DNA of 64,000 nt, from NCBI GenBank assembly GCA_963814975.1, contig CAWFFB010000014.1, forward strand, positions 372,001 through 436,000, written 5' to 3'. Numbering within the stretch: the stretch's first letter is position 1; each line of letters opens with the position of its first letter. This stretch comes from CAVUXJ01 sp963814975. GTDB lineage: Bacteria > Acidobacteriota > Vicinamibacteria > Vicinamibacterales > CAVVIG01. The notes under the pieces were generated by a model. The model did not search any database and had not been told where the DNA came from. It saw nothing but the letters and a program-made list of their open reading frames with translations. Both the position numbers and the translations under genes were made by a program. Shown here one piece after another: positions 51,876 to 62,438 of the stretch.

Positions 51876-52820
51876 ATGACCACGCTCGAGCGGCTTCGCC
51901 ACTGGAACCAGGCGGGCGTCATCGACGACCGCCAGCACGAGACGCTCGCGGCGCTCGTGCGCAAAGAGCGGTTCTCGGTCTTCCTCGAGCTGAACGCGCT
52001 TCTCTACATCGGCGTCCTGTCCTTCGTCGCCGGACTGGGATGGACGTTTCGTGCATACTTCACCAACCTTGGCGATCCCTTCATCCTCGCCCTGTTCTCG
52101 CTGTTGTTTGCCGGCTGTCTCTCCTACTGTTTTTCGCATGCACCGCCGTACCGGCACGAAGAGGTCGACTCTCCGACCCTGGTGTTCGACTACGTGTTGT
52201 ACCTCGGATGTCTGGCCCTCTCCGCCGAGCTCGCGTACATCGAGTTCCGGTTCGGCCTGTTTCAAGGGGCCTGGGACGCCTACCTGCTGACGACCACCGC
52301 GGTATTCGCACTCCTCGCCTACCGATTCGACAATCGCTTCGTCCTGGCCCTGGCACTGGCGTCGCTCGCGGGATGGTTCGGGTTGAAAGTGTCGGCGTTT
52401 GGCTTCAACTCGCCCGAGTCGCTGCGGACGACCGCGCTGGTGTACAGCGCGTTTGTCGCGGGACTGGGAACGGCCCTGTACTGGCAGCGGCTCAAGCCCC
52501 ATTTCCTGGACGCCTATCTTCACATTGCCGCCAACGTGGCCTTTGCGGCCATCGTGTCTGGACTCGGCGATCGATCTGCTGGGGGGCTTTATCTCGGCGC
52601 GCTGATTGTGCTGTCCGGCATCGCCATCGTGCTGGGCGTGCGATTCAATCGCTTGGTGTTTGTTGCGTATGGCGCAGTCTATGGCTATGTCGGCGTCAGC
52701 TTCAAAGTCCTGGAACGTGTCCGCGATGCCACGGCGATTCTTGGTTACTTTGTGGTGACGGGGACCCTGGTGATCATCGCGCTCGTGATGCTCGCCCGCC
52801 GGTTCGGGCGGGACGAATGA
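51876..52820 (+). CDS. DUF2157-like multi-pass membrane protein
   Basis: A 314-residue protein. The first 35 residues are a soluble helical segment (LERLRHWNQAGVIDDRQHETLAALV) typical of DUF2157, then about nine membrane helices follow. It forms a pair with the next gene, which it overlaps as ATGA. Members are of unknown function, predicted to be in the inner membrane. Confidence 0.75.
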   Translation: MTTLERLRHWNQAGVIDDRQHETLAALVRKERFSVFLELNALLYIGVLSFVAGLGWTFRAYFTNLGDPFILALFSLLFAGCLSYCFSHAPPYRHEEVDSPTLVFDYVLYLGCLALSAELAYIEFRFGLFQGAWDAYLLTTTAVFALLAYRFDNRFVLALALASLAGWFGLKVSAFGFNSPESLRTTALVYSAFVAGLGTALYWQRLKPHFLDAYLHIAANVAFAAIVSGLGDRSAGGLYLGALIVLSGIAIVLGVRFNRLVFVAYGAVYGYVGVSFKVLERVRDATAILGYFVVTGTLVIIALVMLARRFGRDE

Positions 52821-53992
52821 GAAAGTACGTCGACGATCAGGAGCGAATCATCCGCGTGAAGCGGCTGGCGGACGAATGGGCGGCGTCGGGGCTGATCGAC
52901 GCGACCCAGCATGAGCGGATGGCGGCCGGGCTGGGCGTCGACCTGCGCCGGACAAACCGATTTCTTCGGCTGACGCTCTTCGGCTTCGGCCTCTTGATCA
53001 TCGCGGCGGCTGTGGGGCTGGCCGTCGTGACGCTCGACGTGAACGACACGAGGATGACTGGAACGCTGTTCCTGATGGCCGCTGCCGTAGCGGCGGCGTC
53101 TGCAGAAATGCTGATCGGCCGCTTCCGCTTGTACCGTTTCGGCGTCGAAGAGGCCTGCGCGGTCGGCGCGGCTGTGCTGATTGCCGCAGGAAGCGCGATG
53201 GTTGCGTCTCCTTGGACGGTTGGAACCTCGAGTGCCAGTCAGGCGTTCCTCACCCTGCTCGCGGGATCGGCCGCGGCCCTCGCCGTCTACCGCCGGTACG
53301 GCTATGTTTATGCGGCGGTCGGCGCGCTGCTGTGCGCCAGCCTCGCGCCCTTTCACCTTCAATTGCCGGACATGGTTCAGCGCCTTCTGGCCGCCGCCAT
53401 CCTTGGCGGATGCTTCATCGGCGCTCGAGCCAAGCGCCGACGGTACGGTGACGAGTTCCCGGGTGACGAGCACGGGATGATTCAAGCGTCGGGAGCGCTT
53501 GGCTTGTACGCAGTGCTGAACCTGCACCTGTTTTCTGGCTTGTTCGCGCGTCAGTCTGCCGCTCCGTTCTACTGGTTCACCTACGCGATGATCTGGGTAC
53601 TGCCGGCGATCGGTCTGTGGTTGTCGATCCCTGACCGAGACCGTCCATTGCTCGCGGCGAGCCTGGGCATGGGGTTGGCGACGCTGTTGACGAACAAGCC
53701 GTATCTCGGCGCCGCGCGCAAACCGTGGGATCCGATCCTGCTCGGCCTGCTGCTGATTGGAACAGCCCTCGTCCTGCGGCGATGGCTGGCCAGCGGCAAG
53801 GATGGGACCCGGAACGGCTTCACTCCAGTGCGCCTTCTGCGCTCGGACCGCGGCACACGCGGGGTGGCGGCCATCGCGTCTGCGGTCTTCCACGATCCGA
53901 CCCCGCATCCTCGTTCCAATCCGTCCGCGCCCGAACCCTTCAAAGGGAACGGTGGACGCTCGGGAGGCGCGGGCGCCGGCAGCTCGTTCTAG
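52817..53992 (+). CDS. DUF2157/DUF4401-like multi-pass membrane protein
   Basis: A 391-residue protein. A soluble start (VKRLADEWAASGLIDATQHERMAAGL in part) resembles that of its partner. About ten helices follow, ending near residue 325. The last 65 residues are polar, with Pro/Ser/Gly. The gene overlaps the upstream gene by four bases, so the two products may form a complex. The function is unknown. Confidence 0.72.
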   Translation: MRKYVDDQERIIRVKRLADEWAASGLIDATQHERMAAGLGVDLRRTNRFLRLTLFGFGLLIIAAAVGLAVVTLDVNDTRMTGTLFLMAAAVAAASAEMLIGRFRLYRFGVEEACAVGAAVLIAAGSAMVASPWTVGTSSASQAFLTLLAGSAAALAVYRRYGYVYAAVGALLCASLAPFHLQLPDMVQRLLAAAILGGCFIGARAKRRRYGDEFPGDEHGMIQASGALGLYAVLNLHLFSGLFARQSAAPFYWFTYAMIWVLPAIGLWLSIPDRDRPLLAASLGMGLATLLTNKPYLGAARKPWDPILLGLLLIGTALVLRRWLASGKDGTRNGFTPVRLLRSDRGTRGVAAIASAVFHDPTPHPRSNPSAPEPFKGNGGRSGGAGAGSSF

Positions 53993-54046
53993 TAAGTCGC
54001 TCGCGGGGAACCAGCGTGAACCAGAGATAGACTTACAAAGAGCCGC

Positions 54047-55687
54047 ATGATTTCCTTGACCCGCATCAGCAAGCAGTACGGCCGGCAAATCCTCTTCGTT
54101 GATGCCTCGTTCCAGCTCAATCCCGGTGAGACCGTCGGGCTGGTCGGCCCAAACGGCTCCGGCAAGACGACGCTGTTCCGCCTGATCACCGGCGAGGAGG
54201 TTCCGGACGCCGGCGAGATTCTCGGTCCCGAGGAAGCTGACGGTCGGCTACTTCCGGCAGGACGTCGAGGAATCCTCGGGCCGCTCGGTGCTGGACGAGG
54301 CGATTCACGGCAGCGGCCGCGTCGGAGACCTGCATCACGAGCTCGAGCGGCTCAATCACGCGATGGGCGATCCGGACCAGGCCGACGACATGGAGCGCAT
54401 CTTGGCCCGCTTCGGCGAAGTGCAGGAGGAATACGAGCACCTCGGCGGTTACGCGCTCGAGGCGCAGGCGCGCGAAGTCCTTCACGGCCTCGGGTTCGAC
54501 GACGACCGGATCGACGCCGACGTGGGGACACTGTCCGGCGGCTGGAAGATGCGGGTGGCGATGGCACGCGTCCTGATTGGGCGGCCCGACGTGCTCCTCA
54601 TGGACGAGCCGACGAACCATCTGGACATCGAGTCGATCGTCTGGCTCGAGCGATTCCTCACATCGCGGCCCGGGCGCGCTGCTCATGACCTCGCACGATC
54701 GGGAGTTCATGAACCGAATCGTGACGAAAGTCGCCGAGATCGACGACGGCGAGATCACGATGTACTCCGGTAACTACGACTTTTATGAGCGCGAGCGTGG
54801 GGTCCGCGACGCCAACAGGGAAGCCGCGTACGCCCGGCAGCAGGCGATGCTGGCCAAGGAACAGCGGTTCATCGACCGGTTTGCCGCCCACGCCGCCAAG
54901 GCCGCACAGGTCCAGAGCCGGGTCAAGGCGCTCGACAAGATCGAGAAGATCGAGCTGCCGAAAAGGCGGCGCGTCGTGCACTTCGACTTCCGGACGCCGC
55001 CGCGCTCGGGCGAGCAGGTCGCGGTGCTCGAAGACGTCGCCAAAGCGTACGGCCGGCGGGTCGTTCACGACGGACTGAACCTCACGATTCGCCGCGGCGA
55101 GCGCTGGTGCGTGATGGGGAAAAACGGCGCCGGCAAGTCGACGTTGCTGAAGATGGTGGCCGGACAGCTGACGCCGGACCGCGGTGACGTCCGGCTGGGC
55201 GCGAGCCTGAAGATGGGCTATTTCGCGCAGCAGTCGCTCGACCTGCATCGATCCGGACCTGACGGTCGAAGAGCAGCTCCGCCAGGATTTCCCGAACGAA
55301 TCGATCGGCGCGCTCGCGAGTCTGGCCGGCGCGTTTCAGTTTTCCGGCGAGGACGTCGACAAGAAGATCCGGGCGTTGTCAGGTGGCGAGAAGACGCGGC
55401 TCGTGCTCGCGCGCATGCTGCTCAATCCTCCCAACTTCCTCGTGCTCGACGAGCCGACCAATCATCTCGATCTCGCGACGAAGGAAATGCTGCTCGAGGC
55501 GCTCAAGGACTTCGACGGCACCATGCTGTTCGTGTCGCACGATCGGGCCTTTCTCCGCCGCCTCAGCAACCGGGTCCTCGAGCTTGGCGGCGAGAGCGGG
55601 ACCGAGGCGCAGCCGCACTTGTACCTCGGCTCCTACGTGGAGTACGTCGAACGCACGGGCCACGAAGCGCCCGGCGTACACGCATGA
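54047..55687 (+). pseudogene. ABC-F family ATPase, three frameshifts
   Basis: Two complete ABC domains are present across the breaks. Domain 1: GLVGPNGSGKTTLFRLI (Walker A), then in the next frame TLSGGWKMRVAMARVL (signature) and LLMDEPTNHLDI (Walker B), then LLMTSHDREFMNRI in a third frame. Domain 2: VMGKNGAGKSTLLKM, then after another break ALSGGEKTRLVLARML and LVLDEPTNHLDLA. The linker is of ABC-F type (Uup/EttA-like), so the protein acts on ribosomes rather than transport. Breaks lie near 54225, 54660 and 55245. Corrected length is about 546 residues. Confidence 0.85.
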
Positions 55688-55742
55688 GCCGGCTTCTTCT
55701 CGCAGGATTGGCGATCTTCTGTACCCTCTTGTCCAACACGCC

Positions 55743-56468
55743 ATGCTCTGGTTCATCGTCGCAGCGCTGAGCGTCGTCTTCCTCGCGCACACCGCGCCGT
55801 TTCCGTTCCTCCTCGAAGCCTTCGCGCCGTCGCGATCGATCTGGCGGATGCCGAAAACGGCCCCGCCGCTCGTCTATCTGACATACGACGATGGTCCCAA
55901 TCCTGCGGCCACGCCGCAACTGCTCGATACCCTGCACGATCTCGATGCTCGCGCGACGTTTTTCCTGATCGACGCGCACATCACGGAGGAGACCGCGCCG
56001 ATCGTGCGCAGGATGTTCAAAGAGGGCCACGCTGTGGCGCTCCATGCGGACACGCGGGTATTGATGGTGAACTCGCCAGCGGGTTTGGCGACGCTTTTCA
56101 CGCGCAACGCCGATCGCATCGAGCAGCTGGCCGGTCACCGCCCGTGCCGGCTGTTTCGTCCGCACGCGGGATGGCGCAGCGGCTCCATGTACGAGGGCCT
56201 CGTCATGGTGGACTACCGGCTGGTCGGCTGGAGCTGGGGACTCTGGGATTGGAATTGGTACCGCCCGCATGACGCGGCGCGGCTGGCCGAGCGGTTGGTG
56301 CGCGCCGTATCCCCTGGGGATATCGTCGTCATGCACGACGGCCACCACCAGAATCCGGCCGCGGATCGTCAGTACGCGATCGAGGCGACCCGTCAGCTCG
56401 TGCCCGAGCTGAAAGCGCGAGGCTATCGATTCGCCGGGCTGTGCGATCCGCTCGATCCGGCCAGCTAG
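55743..56468 (+). CDS. Polysaccharide deacetylase family protein (NodB domain)
   Basis: A 241-residue protein with an N-terminal membrane segment (LWFIVAALSVVFLAHT). The NodB domain starts VYLTYDDGPNPAATPQLL with the catalytic Asp and metal Asp. The next motif is EGHAVALHADTR, slightly changed from the usual HxxxH: the second His is replaced by Asp-Thr-Arg. FRPHAGWRSGSM, DWNWYRPHDA and VVMHDGHHQN follow. It may deacetylate cell-wall or capsule glycans, though the altered metal site makes activity uncertain. The upstream gene ends 56 bases before. Confidence 0.75.
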   Translation: MLWFIVAALSVVFLAHTAPFPFLLEAFAPSRSIWRMPKTAPPLVYLTYDDGPNPAATPQLLDTLHDLDARATFFLIDAHITEETAPIVRRMFKEGHAVALHADTRVLMVNSPAGLATLFTRNADRIEQLAGHRPCRLFRPHAGWRSGSMYEGLVMVDYRLVGWSWGLWDWNWYRPHDAARLAERLVRAVSPGDIVVMHDGHHQNPAADRQYAIEATRQLVPELKARGYRFAGLCDPLDPAS

Positions 56469-56664
56469 GCGTCGTGCAGGCCTTCGGGTCGGCGCACAGA
56501 TCAAGCGGTACGGGTGCATGACGCCTGGACGACTCACCAACGCCAAGCCGCCACGGGTCGCGAAAGAATGCGGCGAGCCCGTGTGGCGGGCCAGGGTGAA
56601 GGGGACCGGCGGCGTCCAAAGTTCTGGAACTTTCCTCCCTTCCCGAGCCAATCATCTAGAGCAG

Positions 56665-57330
56665 ATGTCCGAGCCAGACCCTCCCGGCGAAGCGGCAGAT
56701 GCCGACCTGTTGGAGCAAATGGCGGCAGGCAGCCGCGAGGCATTCGCGGCGCTGTTCCGGCGCTACCACGGGTTGGTCTATCGTTTCTCGGTGCAGATGT
56801 CCGGTTCGCGTGACGTGGCCGACGACGTCACGCAGGAGGTCTTCATGGCGCTCGCCGAAAATCCAGCGCGGTACAGCCCGGCGCGCGGGTCGCTCAAGGC
56901 CTACATGTACGGGATCGCACGTCACCTGGTCGTTCAGCGTGAAAGGCGCTCATGGTTGCGACATGAAGTCCGCCTCGACACGATCCAGAGTGATGCCGCC
57001 CATACCGTGGCCACCTCGTTCGATCCGATCGGAGACCTGTCGCGCGCCCAGGCGATGCTCGCTCTGCGGCGCGCCATTCTCACCCTGCCGCCGCACTATC
57101 GCGAAGTCATCGTGTTGTGCGAGCTGAACGGCCTTTCCTATGAGGAAGCCGCGCAGGCGATCGGCTGCAGGGTCGGAACGATCCGGTCGCGCCTGAATCG
57201 GGCCCGGCGCCTGCTCATCGAACGATGTCGATCATCTCTTTGTCCGACAATTGATGCGGCTCGCGGTCAGGTTGAATTGGGGGCGCCGCGCCGCGGAGCC
57301 AGGATCCTCAGCCCGGAGTCCGGAAGATGA
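56665..57330 (+). CDS. ECF sigma-70 factor
   Basis: A 221-residue extracytoplasmic-function sigma factor. Region 2 is ALFRRYHGLVYRFSVQMSGSRDVADDVTQEVFMAL (in part), and region 4 is LPPHYREVIVLCELNGLSYEEAAQAIGCRVGTIRSRLNRAR (in part). The ATG at 56665 is chosen because the protein then starts like its relatives; the frame is open to 56518. The C-terminal tail of about 30 residues is longer than usual. The next gene overlaps as ATGA and is probably its anti-sigma partner. Confidence 0.88.
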   Translation: MSEPDPPGEAADADLLEQMAAGSREAFAALFRRYHGLVYRFSVQMSGSRDVADDVTQEVFMALAENPARYSPARGSLKAYMYGIARHLVVQRERRSWLRHEVRLDTIQSDAAHTVATSFDPIGDLSRAQAMLALRRAILTLPPHYREVIVLCELNGLSYEEAAQAIGCRVGTIRSRLNRARRLLIERCRSSLCPTIDAARGQVELGAPRRGARILSPESGR

Positions 57331-57964
57331 GTGACGAAGCACCCCATCGCCTGTTGACGGAAATGCTGACGGAGATCGGCAGGGCGGACCTGCAGATCGA
57401 TGCTCCAGGAGCGCTGGAGGAGCGCGTCCTGCGGCACTGGGATCGGGACGTCACCGCCAAGGCAGCTCGCATCCGATGGAAACCGCGGACGCCTGGCACG
57501 CTCGCTTCCGGTGCCGGCGCCCTCGCGGCCGCCATGCTCCTGGTCGTGCTCGTCCATCGCTCTTCGCGAGGGCCCATCGCCGTTGGAGTGCCCGTGGCTC
57601 GCCCTGAGGTCCGGGCGCAGCCCGCAGCGGTGAACGCGCCGACGGTAGCCGTCTCGCCTCCCGGGGTTGAGACACGTCCGATCGCCGTCGCCCGGGCTCA
57701 ACCGGAGATGAAGCCACGCCGCATGGAAACGCCGAGCGAGCTCGTGAGCTATCATGCCGCTGTCTCCCGAGGCACATCAGGACCTTTTGGGATCATTCCA
57801 CGTCGCCCGCGTCTTGCTGCCGCGCGAAGTGCTCGCGGATCTCGGCGTCGTCCTCGACGCCAGTCGCGTAGGCGAGCCCATTCAGGCGGATGTCGTGTTT
57901 GGAGAGGACGGACTGGCGCGAGCCATTCGGCTCGCACGGCCAAGATACCCGGAGGTCTCAATGA
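57327..57964 (+). pseudogene. Membrane-anchored putative anti-sigma factor, frameshifted
   Basis: It starts at an ATG overlapping the sigma gene stop. Residues 1-50 are soluble and helical, a membrane helix (LASGAGALAAAMLLVVLVH) follows, then a Pro/Ala-rich periplasmic part. Near 57750 the frame changes, and the domain LLGSFHVARVLLPREVLADLG and EPIQADVVFGEDGLARAIRL, seen in such proteins, continues in the new frame. A stop in a third frame at 57962-57964 would overlap the next ATG. Position and layout suggest an anti-sigma factor; no zinc-binding HxxxCxxC motif was seen. Confidence 0.6.
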
Positions 57965-58900
57965 CTAGGTTTGCGGCGGCAATGGCGGCGACCGGTATCC
58001 TGCTAGTGAACGGCGGCGATGAAGCGTGGGCGCAGGCCCCGCCGCCCCAGATCGAGCATCAAGTCGACATCATGATGCTGCAGGGAACCCCGGAGACGGG
58101 GATGGTGGCGCCGCCGGTGATGGCCGGCGGCCCGGACATCGATTTCATCTCGATGCCGCTCGGACTCGGAGGCGAGACGGTCACCGGTTCGCCCTATTCT
58201 GCAGAGGCGGTCACCGTTGTGACGCAGACACTCGCCGACGGCAACCGCATTTCCCGCGAGAGCAAGGCGGCCGTCTATCGCGACACCGCCGGCCGGACGA
58301 GGCGCGAGCAGGGTCTGGCGATCATCGGGGGGATGGTTGGCGGTCCCGAAGATCCCCAGCAGGTTCACATCACCGATCCCCAGGCCGGGATCACGTACAT
58401 TCTCGACGTGCGAAATCGCACAGCCCACAAGCTGGCAGTCCCCAGGATCGCGCACACCTTTGCCTGGGCGCCGGCGACCGCTGCTGGCGCCGCCTCGTTC
58501 AACCTGCCTCTTCCGCCGCCCGCCGTCGGGCGGACAGGGGGCGGTGTTTTTCCGAAGGAATGTGTTCGCCAACGCGAAGCCGCCGACGATCGAACAGCTC
58601 GGCACTCGGCTCGTCGAAGGGGTGCAGGCGGAAGGTACGCGATCGACGACGATCATCCCGGCCGGCCAGATTGGCAATGAGCTTCCACTGACCATCGTAT
58701 CCGAGCGTTGGTTCTCTCCGGAGCTCAAGGTTCTGGTGGTCAGCCGTCAAGCAGATCCACGGTTCGGGGAGACAACGTACAGGCTGACCAACATCGTACG
58801 AGTAGAGCCATCGCCCGATCTGTTCGAGCCGCCGCCGGAGTTCACGGTCGTGGAACCAGGCGCGACTGCCGGCTCGATGATCCGGATGCGAAAGCCATGA
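57961..58900 (+). pseudogene. Exported protein of unknown function, one frameshift
   Basis: The signal peptide is residues 1-26 (ends EAWAQ). The body has VTVVTQTLADGNRISRESKAAVYRDTAGRTRREQ (in part), a motif seen in proteins encoded after ECF sigma/anti-sigma pairs. The frame changes in the GTTTTTCC run at about 58548-58553. The rest (TIIPAGQIGNELPLTIVSERWFSPELKVLV in part, YRLTNIVRVEPS) ends at 58900. Corrected length is about 312 residues. GGAGG precedes the ATG. The role is unknown; perhaps a target or sensor of the sigma system. Confidence 0.65.
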
Positions 58901-58921
58901 CTGAGTATTGGTCTGGGTCTG

Positions 58922-60188
58922 TCACGAGCGCTGCCTGGGCTTGTCGAGGGCGGTCCGGATGGCGGCGGCGTGTGCCAGGATTCGCTCGTCACGCGTGCCT
59001 GTCCGCAGCGCACGCTCGGAAGCGGCGTGGGCCTTGTCGAGTTGGCCGGTCTTGTAATACGCCCATGCCAGCGCGTCTTGCGTGAAGATGTCGTGGCGGA
59101 TGGCTGCCACCGACTCTGCAACCGCGACAACCTCTGGCAGCTTGCGATCCCGCTCCGCCAGAAACAAGGCCAGACCCGGTTCAGTCTGCGCGATGAACGG
59201 TCCCGCGAGTTCTTCGCCGAGCTGATAGTAGCGTTCAGCCTCGGCCGTGTTGCCGGCTTGCGTGTAGAGGTCGCCAACCCGCGCGGCGAGGTCCAGCGTC
59301 GGCGTGCGGCGGAATTGCTCGATGAAGATCGTCAGTGCTTCTTCCCGGTTGCCTCGCAACACCTGCACTTTGCCTCGCCCGATCGTCGCAAACGGGTAGC
59401 TGGGAAACCAGAACTCGGCGCGGCGATATTCACGCTCCGCATCTGCAAGTTGTCCCATGCGGAGATGGAGCTCAGCGACCTGTGCTCCATACCATGCGCG
59501 CGCCTCCGGATCGTGTGCGCTGGTTGCCTCTCCCGCCATCTGCATCGCGTGGAGGGCACCGCTTAGATTCCCCTGCAGCTCGCGTGCGTACGCGACCCGA
59601 GCGTACGCGCCCGCGCCCGGCCGGATGCTCACCATGTGGTCGAACGCTGCGAATCCGGCCTCATATTCGCCGAGCTCGATCGATGCGTCACCGATCACAC
59701 CGTAGTTCCACGCATCGCCCGGACGCAGGTCACGTGCGCGACGACCAGCTTCTCGCGCATCGTGAAAGCGGTGCTGGGCAAGATACACCGCACCGATCCG
59801 TCGCAGCGCCTCGTAGTGGCCGGGGGTGTCCTTCAACACCGCTGCCAGCAGGCTGCCGGCTCGAGCCGGCAGCCTGCCGTCACCAGTGACGCGAGCCTGA
59901 CGCAACAATGCATCAGCGAGCAGCACCGCCGCACTGTTGTCGTGCGGCGATTCCTGCAGCCGTTTCTCCATCTCGCTGATTCGTTGCGCCAGGCCATCGG
60001 CGGAGGTTCTCGGCGCACCCGGCATGCCCACAACCGGCGCGCTGCTCATCGGTGCTGCCGGGCCGGGCGATCGACGCCGGCTCACGTGAGGGAAGTACCG
60101 CGGCACTCGCGGCGATCACGATCGTGACGACGATCCATTCAACGGGCGTACGCATCGGCGCCGCTGATGCGGATGGTGTTTCCGCCAT
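58922..60188 (-). CDS. TPR-repeat protein, probable frameshift at the membrane anchor
   Basis: The main frame from about 60106 to 58922 holds some eight tetratricopeptide repeats: YEALRRIGAVYLAQHRFHDARE (in part), AWNYGVIGDASIELGEYEAG, AQVAELHLRMGQLADAEREY, LAARVGDLYTQAGNTAEAERYY (in part) and ALAWAYYKTGQLDKAH. The N-terminus with a membrane helix (VEWIVVTIVIAASAAVL) is in another frame starting at an ATG at 60188, so one indel near 60090 is likely. Such proteins scaffold complexes. It may work with the DUF4331 protein encoded upstream on the same strand. Confidence 0.75.
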
Positions 60189-60339
60189 GAGTTATCCCTC
60201 CAGTTTCGCCGGCCACACGCTCATCCGGCCTCTCACGGCACGAGTGACCTGTGGAACGCGCGCCCGAGACGGACCACGGCACATGCGAAGCGTTCCCTCG
60301 ACCCAATTCCAGCTGGGGGGCTGAGGTCCGTACCGCAGT

Positions 60340-61776
60340 CTAGGGTGCGTGGTGCCCATGCTCGTAGCCCTGGTGCGGGGTGGCGAGATACGGGAAGTTG
60401 GCGGTGAACGGACGATCGTTTTGATCCACCCCGTCACCCAGCAAGTTGTTCGGCGTGCGGTTGCCGTTGCCGCCACAGAACGAAGCGACCAGCGGGCCCA
60501 CCACCGGCCCGTAGCCGCACGCGAAGGCGCGAAGGTCGATGTCGGCGACGTCGTCCTCGAGCCGCCTGCCGTTCGGGAATCCCGCGAAGTCGCCAGCCAG
60601 GGCGCCAAGACGGTCTCCCGAGCCGACCGGGGCGCTGGGCGGAATGCCGGTGTTGAGACGAAGCAGGTCGGCCTTCCGCCCGCCCGTGAAGTTCAGCCCC
60701 GGGATTCCCGTGAGGAGCACAGCGACCAGATCGTTGCGGCCCATCTCGGGCGCGTCATCGAGCGCCGGGTAAAGAGCGTTCTCGAGCCGCGTGACCTCGG
60801 GCGCGGTGTATCTGCCGAGGAAGCGCGCGTCGTCTGTCGGGTCGGACATGTTCCAGCGGTCTTTCTGCCCGAGCGGGATCACCACCTCATTGATCAGCGG
60901 GTTGCCGAGTCGCGATACCTGCACGAAGTTGTCGTCGTCATCGTCGCCGTGTTGATCGTCCTTGATCCACAGCCGTGGACGGCTCGAGCTCGCGTAAATA
61001 CCGAGTACCGCCTCGGGATCCGTCGGTCCGGTGGGAAGCCGCCCGTGCCGGGCCAGCTGATCGATCGGAATCTGGATCGCAATCGCGTGCGTGTTGAAGC
61101 CACCGACGCCATCCACTCCGGGCGCCGTCGGGAGGGGGATGACGTGGAGCGGATTGAACGGCCGCAGGCCCGCTAGATCGAATACCGAGCCGAGATCGAC
61201 GTAAAACGGATCATCAACCTGCCCGGCGAACACCTTGATGCCGTTCGCGAGCGTGTGGATTGCCGATGCGCGCAGGAAATCGTAGTTCGGGATCGAGCGG
61301 GGCCCGATGTTGACCGGCGGACTCGGGAGGTTCCTGCCGAGCGGGACATGCCGCCTCCCACGGATCTGCGTGACCGTGTAAGTCTGCGGCATGTTCCAAT
61401 CGGGATCCGAGAGGCTGTCGATCGGTCCGGTATTATAGAGAAAGGTGTTCGGATTGCGGATCTTCGTGCGGAAGCGGAACTGGTAAGTCACGTCGTCCCT
61501 GGCATCGCCGTCGTTGTCGACATGAATCTCGTAGAGGACGTTATCGTCGAAGCTATTGAAGTTCGGTCCACCCGCCGGCTCCTCGAGGGGTATGTAGTTG
61601 GCGATGATTGTCACGGTGTCCGGCCGGTCCGGGCTCACAAACGCATAGACATCCGTGTTGTCAGCCCGCGGATCCCCGCTGATCAGCGGCGCCTCGCGGT
61701 GACTCGAGGCGAGGGTCGGCAGCATCCAGAAGCCGGCGAACGCCATGGCGAGCAGAAGCAGCATCATTTTTTTCAC
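60340..61776 (-). CDS. DUF4331 exported protein
   Basis: A 478-residue protein with a signal peptide (residues 1-23). The DUF4331 opening SSHREAPLISGDPRADNTDVYAFVSPD (in part) is clear, with further parts YEIHVDNDGDARDDVTYQFRF (in part), FAGQVDDPFYVDLG, IAIQIPIDQL and NRTPNNLLGDGVDQND. An acidic DDDDDN loop may bind calcium. The family is common in soil and marine bacteria, often next to ECF sigma genes and TPR proteins as here; the function is unknown. Confidence 0.88.
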   Translation of the reverse strand: MKKMMLLLLAMAFAGFWMLPTLASSHREAPLISGDPRADNTDVYAFVSPDRPDTVTIIANYIPLEEPAGGPNFNSFDDNVLYEIHVDNDGDARDDVTYQFRFRTKIRNPNTFLYNTGPIDSLSDPDWNMPQTYTVTQIRGRRHVPLGRNLPSPPVNIGPRSIPNYDFLRASAIHTLANGIKVFAGQVDDPFYVDLGSVFDLAGLRPFNPLHVIPLPTAPGVDGVGGFNTHAIAIQIPIDQLARHGRLPTGPTDPEAVLGIYASSSRPRLWIKDDQHGDDDDDNFVQVSRLGNPLINEVVIPLGQKDRWNMSDPTDDARFLGRYTAPEVTRLENALYPALDDAPEMGRNDLVAVLLTGIPGLNFTGGRKADLLRLNTGIPPSAPVGSGDRLGALAGDFAGFPNGRRLEDDVADIDLRAFACGYGPVVGPLVASFCGGNGNRTPNNLLGDGVDQNDRPFTANFPYLATPHQGYEHGHHAP

Positions 61777-61955
61777 ACTAGACCTCCCGCCGCGCCCCCG
61801 GGGGCGGCATCGACGTTGCGATTGGGCAACGCTTCTGGGCTGTTCTACGGAGCTGGAAGGAGAACGGATTCAGGACTCGCGGAGCGGATGGGCGCGCCGC
61901 CGCGGTACAGAACCGTACGACGTGGCAAGACGCTGCCCCGATGCCGAAGGTGCGA

Positions 61956-62438
61956 CTAGCGTATGGGGTCGGGGAGGTCGTCTTCGGGCGACACGATGAG
62001 CAGCACCTGGCAACCTTCTTCGGTGCGCAGCTCTCCGTGGTCGGTGTTCGCGTCCGCGTGGAGAAAATCGCCCGCCGTCATTCGGCGACCACATGTATAA
62101 AGGCTGCCAGACAGGACGAAACATTCCTCGGCGCCGGAGTGATGATGCGCGGGAAATCGCGTCCCCGGCGCGACGTCGAGGAGCAGCGTCGCGTAACCTG
62201 CCGCGCGATTAAGGGCGAGCACTTTCATCCGGATACCTGGTACCGGGTGCGGTAACCAATCGGCGTCGACCGCAAAGCGGAAGGCGAACCCCCCGGGTGC
62301 GGGCGCCCCGGCAAGACCGGCCAGCAGACGCTCTTTCACCTCGGGGCGTGGCGGGGGGCCGCCGGCTGTGAGGCTGGCAAACGCCAAGGTCACCGTTTCA
62401 TCGAATTCAATCATGTCCGAGCGAGGATCGTCAGTCAT
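61956..62438 (-). CDS. ChrR-like cupin anti-sigma factor
   Basis: A 160-residue protein. The C-terminal cupin has PGTRFPAHHHSGAEECFVLSG (in part) with the His-His-Glu metal site, and GDFLHADANTDHGELRTEEG. The N-terminal part (RPEVKERLLAGLAG) is a short anti-sigma-like helix, without the ChrR HxxxCxxC zinc motif. Its ATG overlaps the stop of the ECF sigma gene by one base (TAATG). It probably senses singlet oxygen or another oxidant and restrains the sigma factor. Confidence 0.8.
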   Translation of the reverse strand: MTDDPRSDMIEFDETVTLAFASLTAGGPPPRPEVKERLLAGLAGAPAPGGFAFRFAVDADWLPHPVPGIRMKVLALNRAAGYATLLLDVAPGTRFPAHHHSGAEECFVLSGSLYTCGRRMTAGDFLHADANTDHGELRTEEGCQVLLIVSPEDDLPDPIR

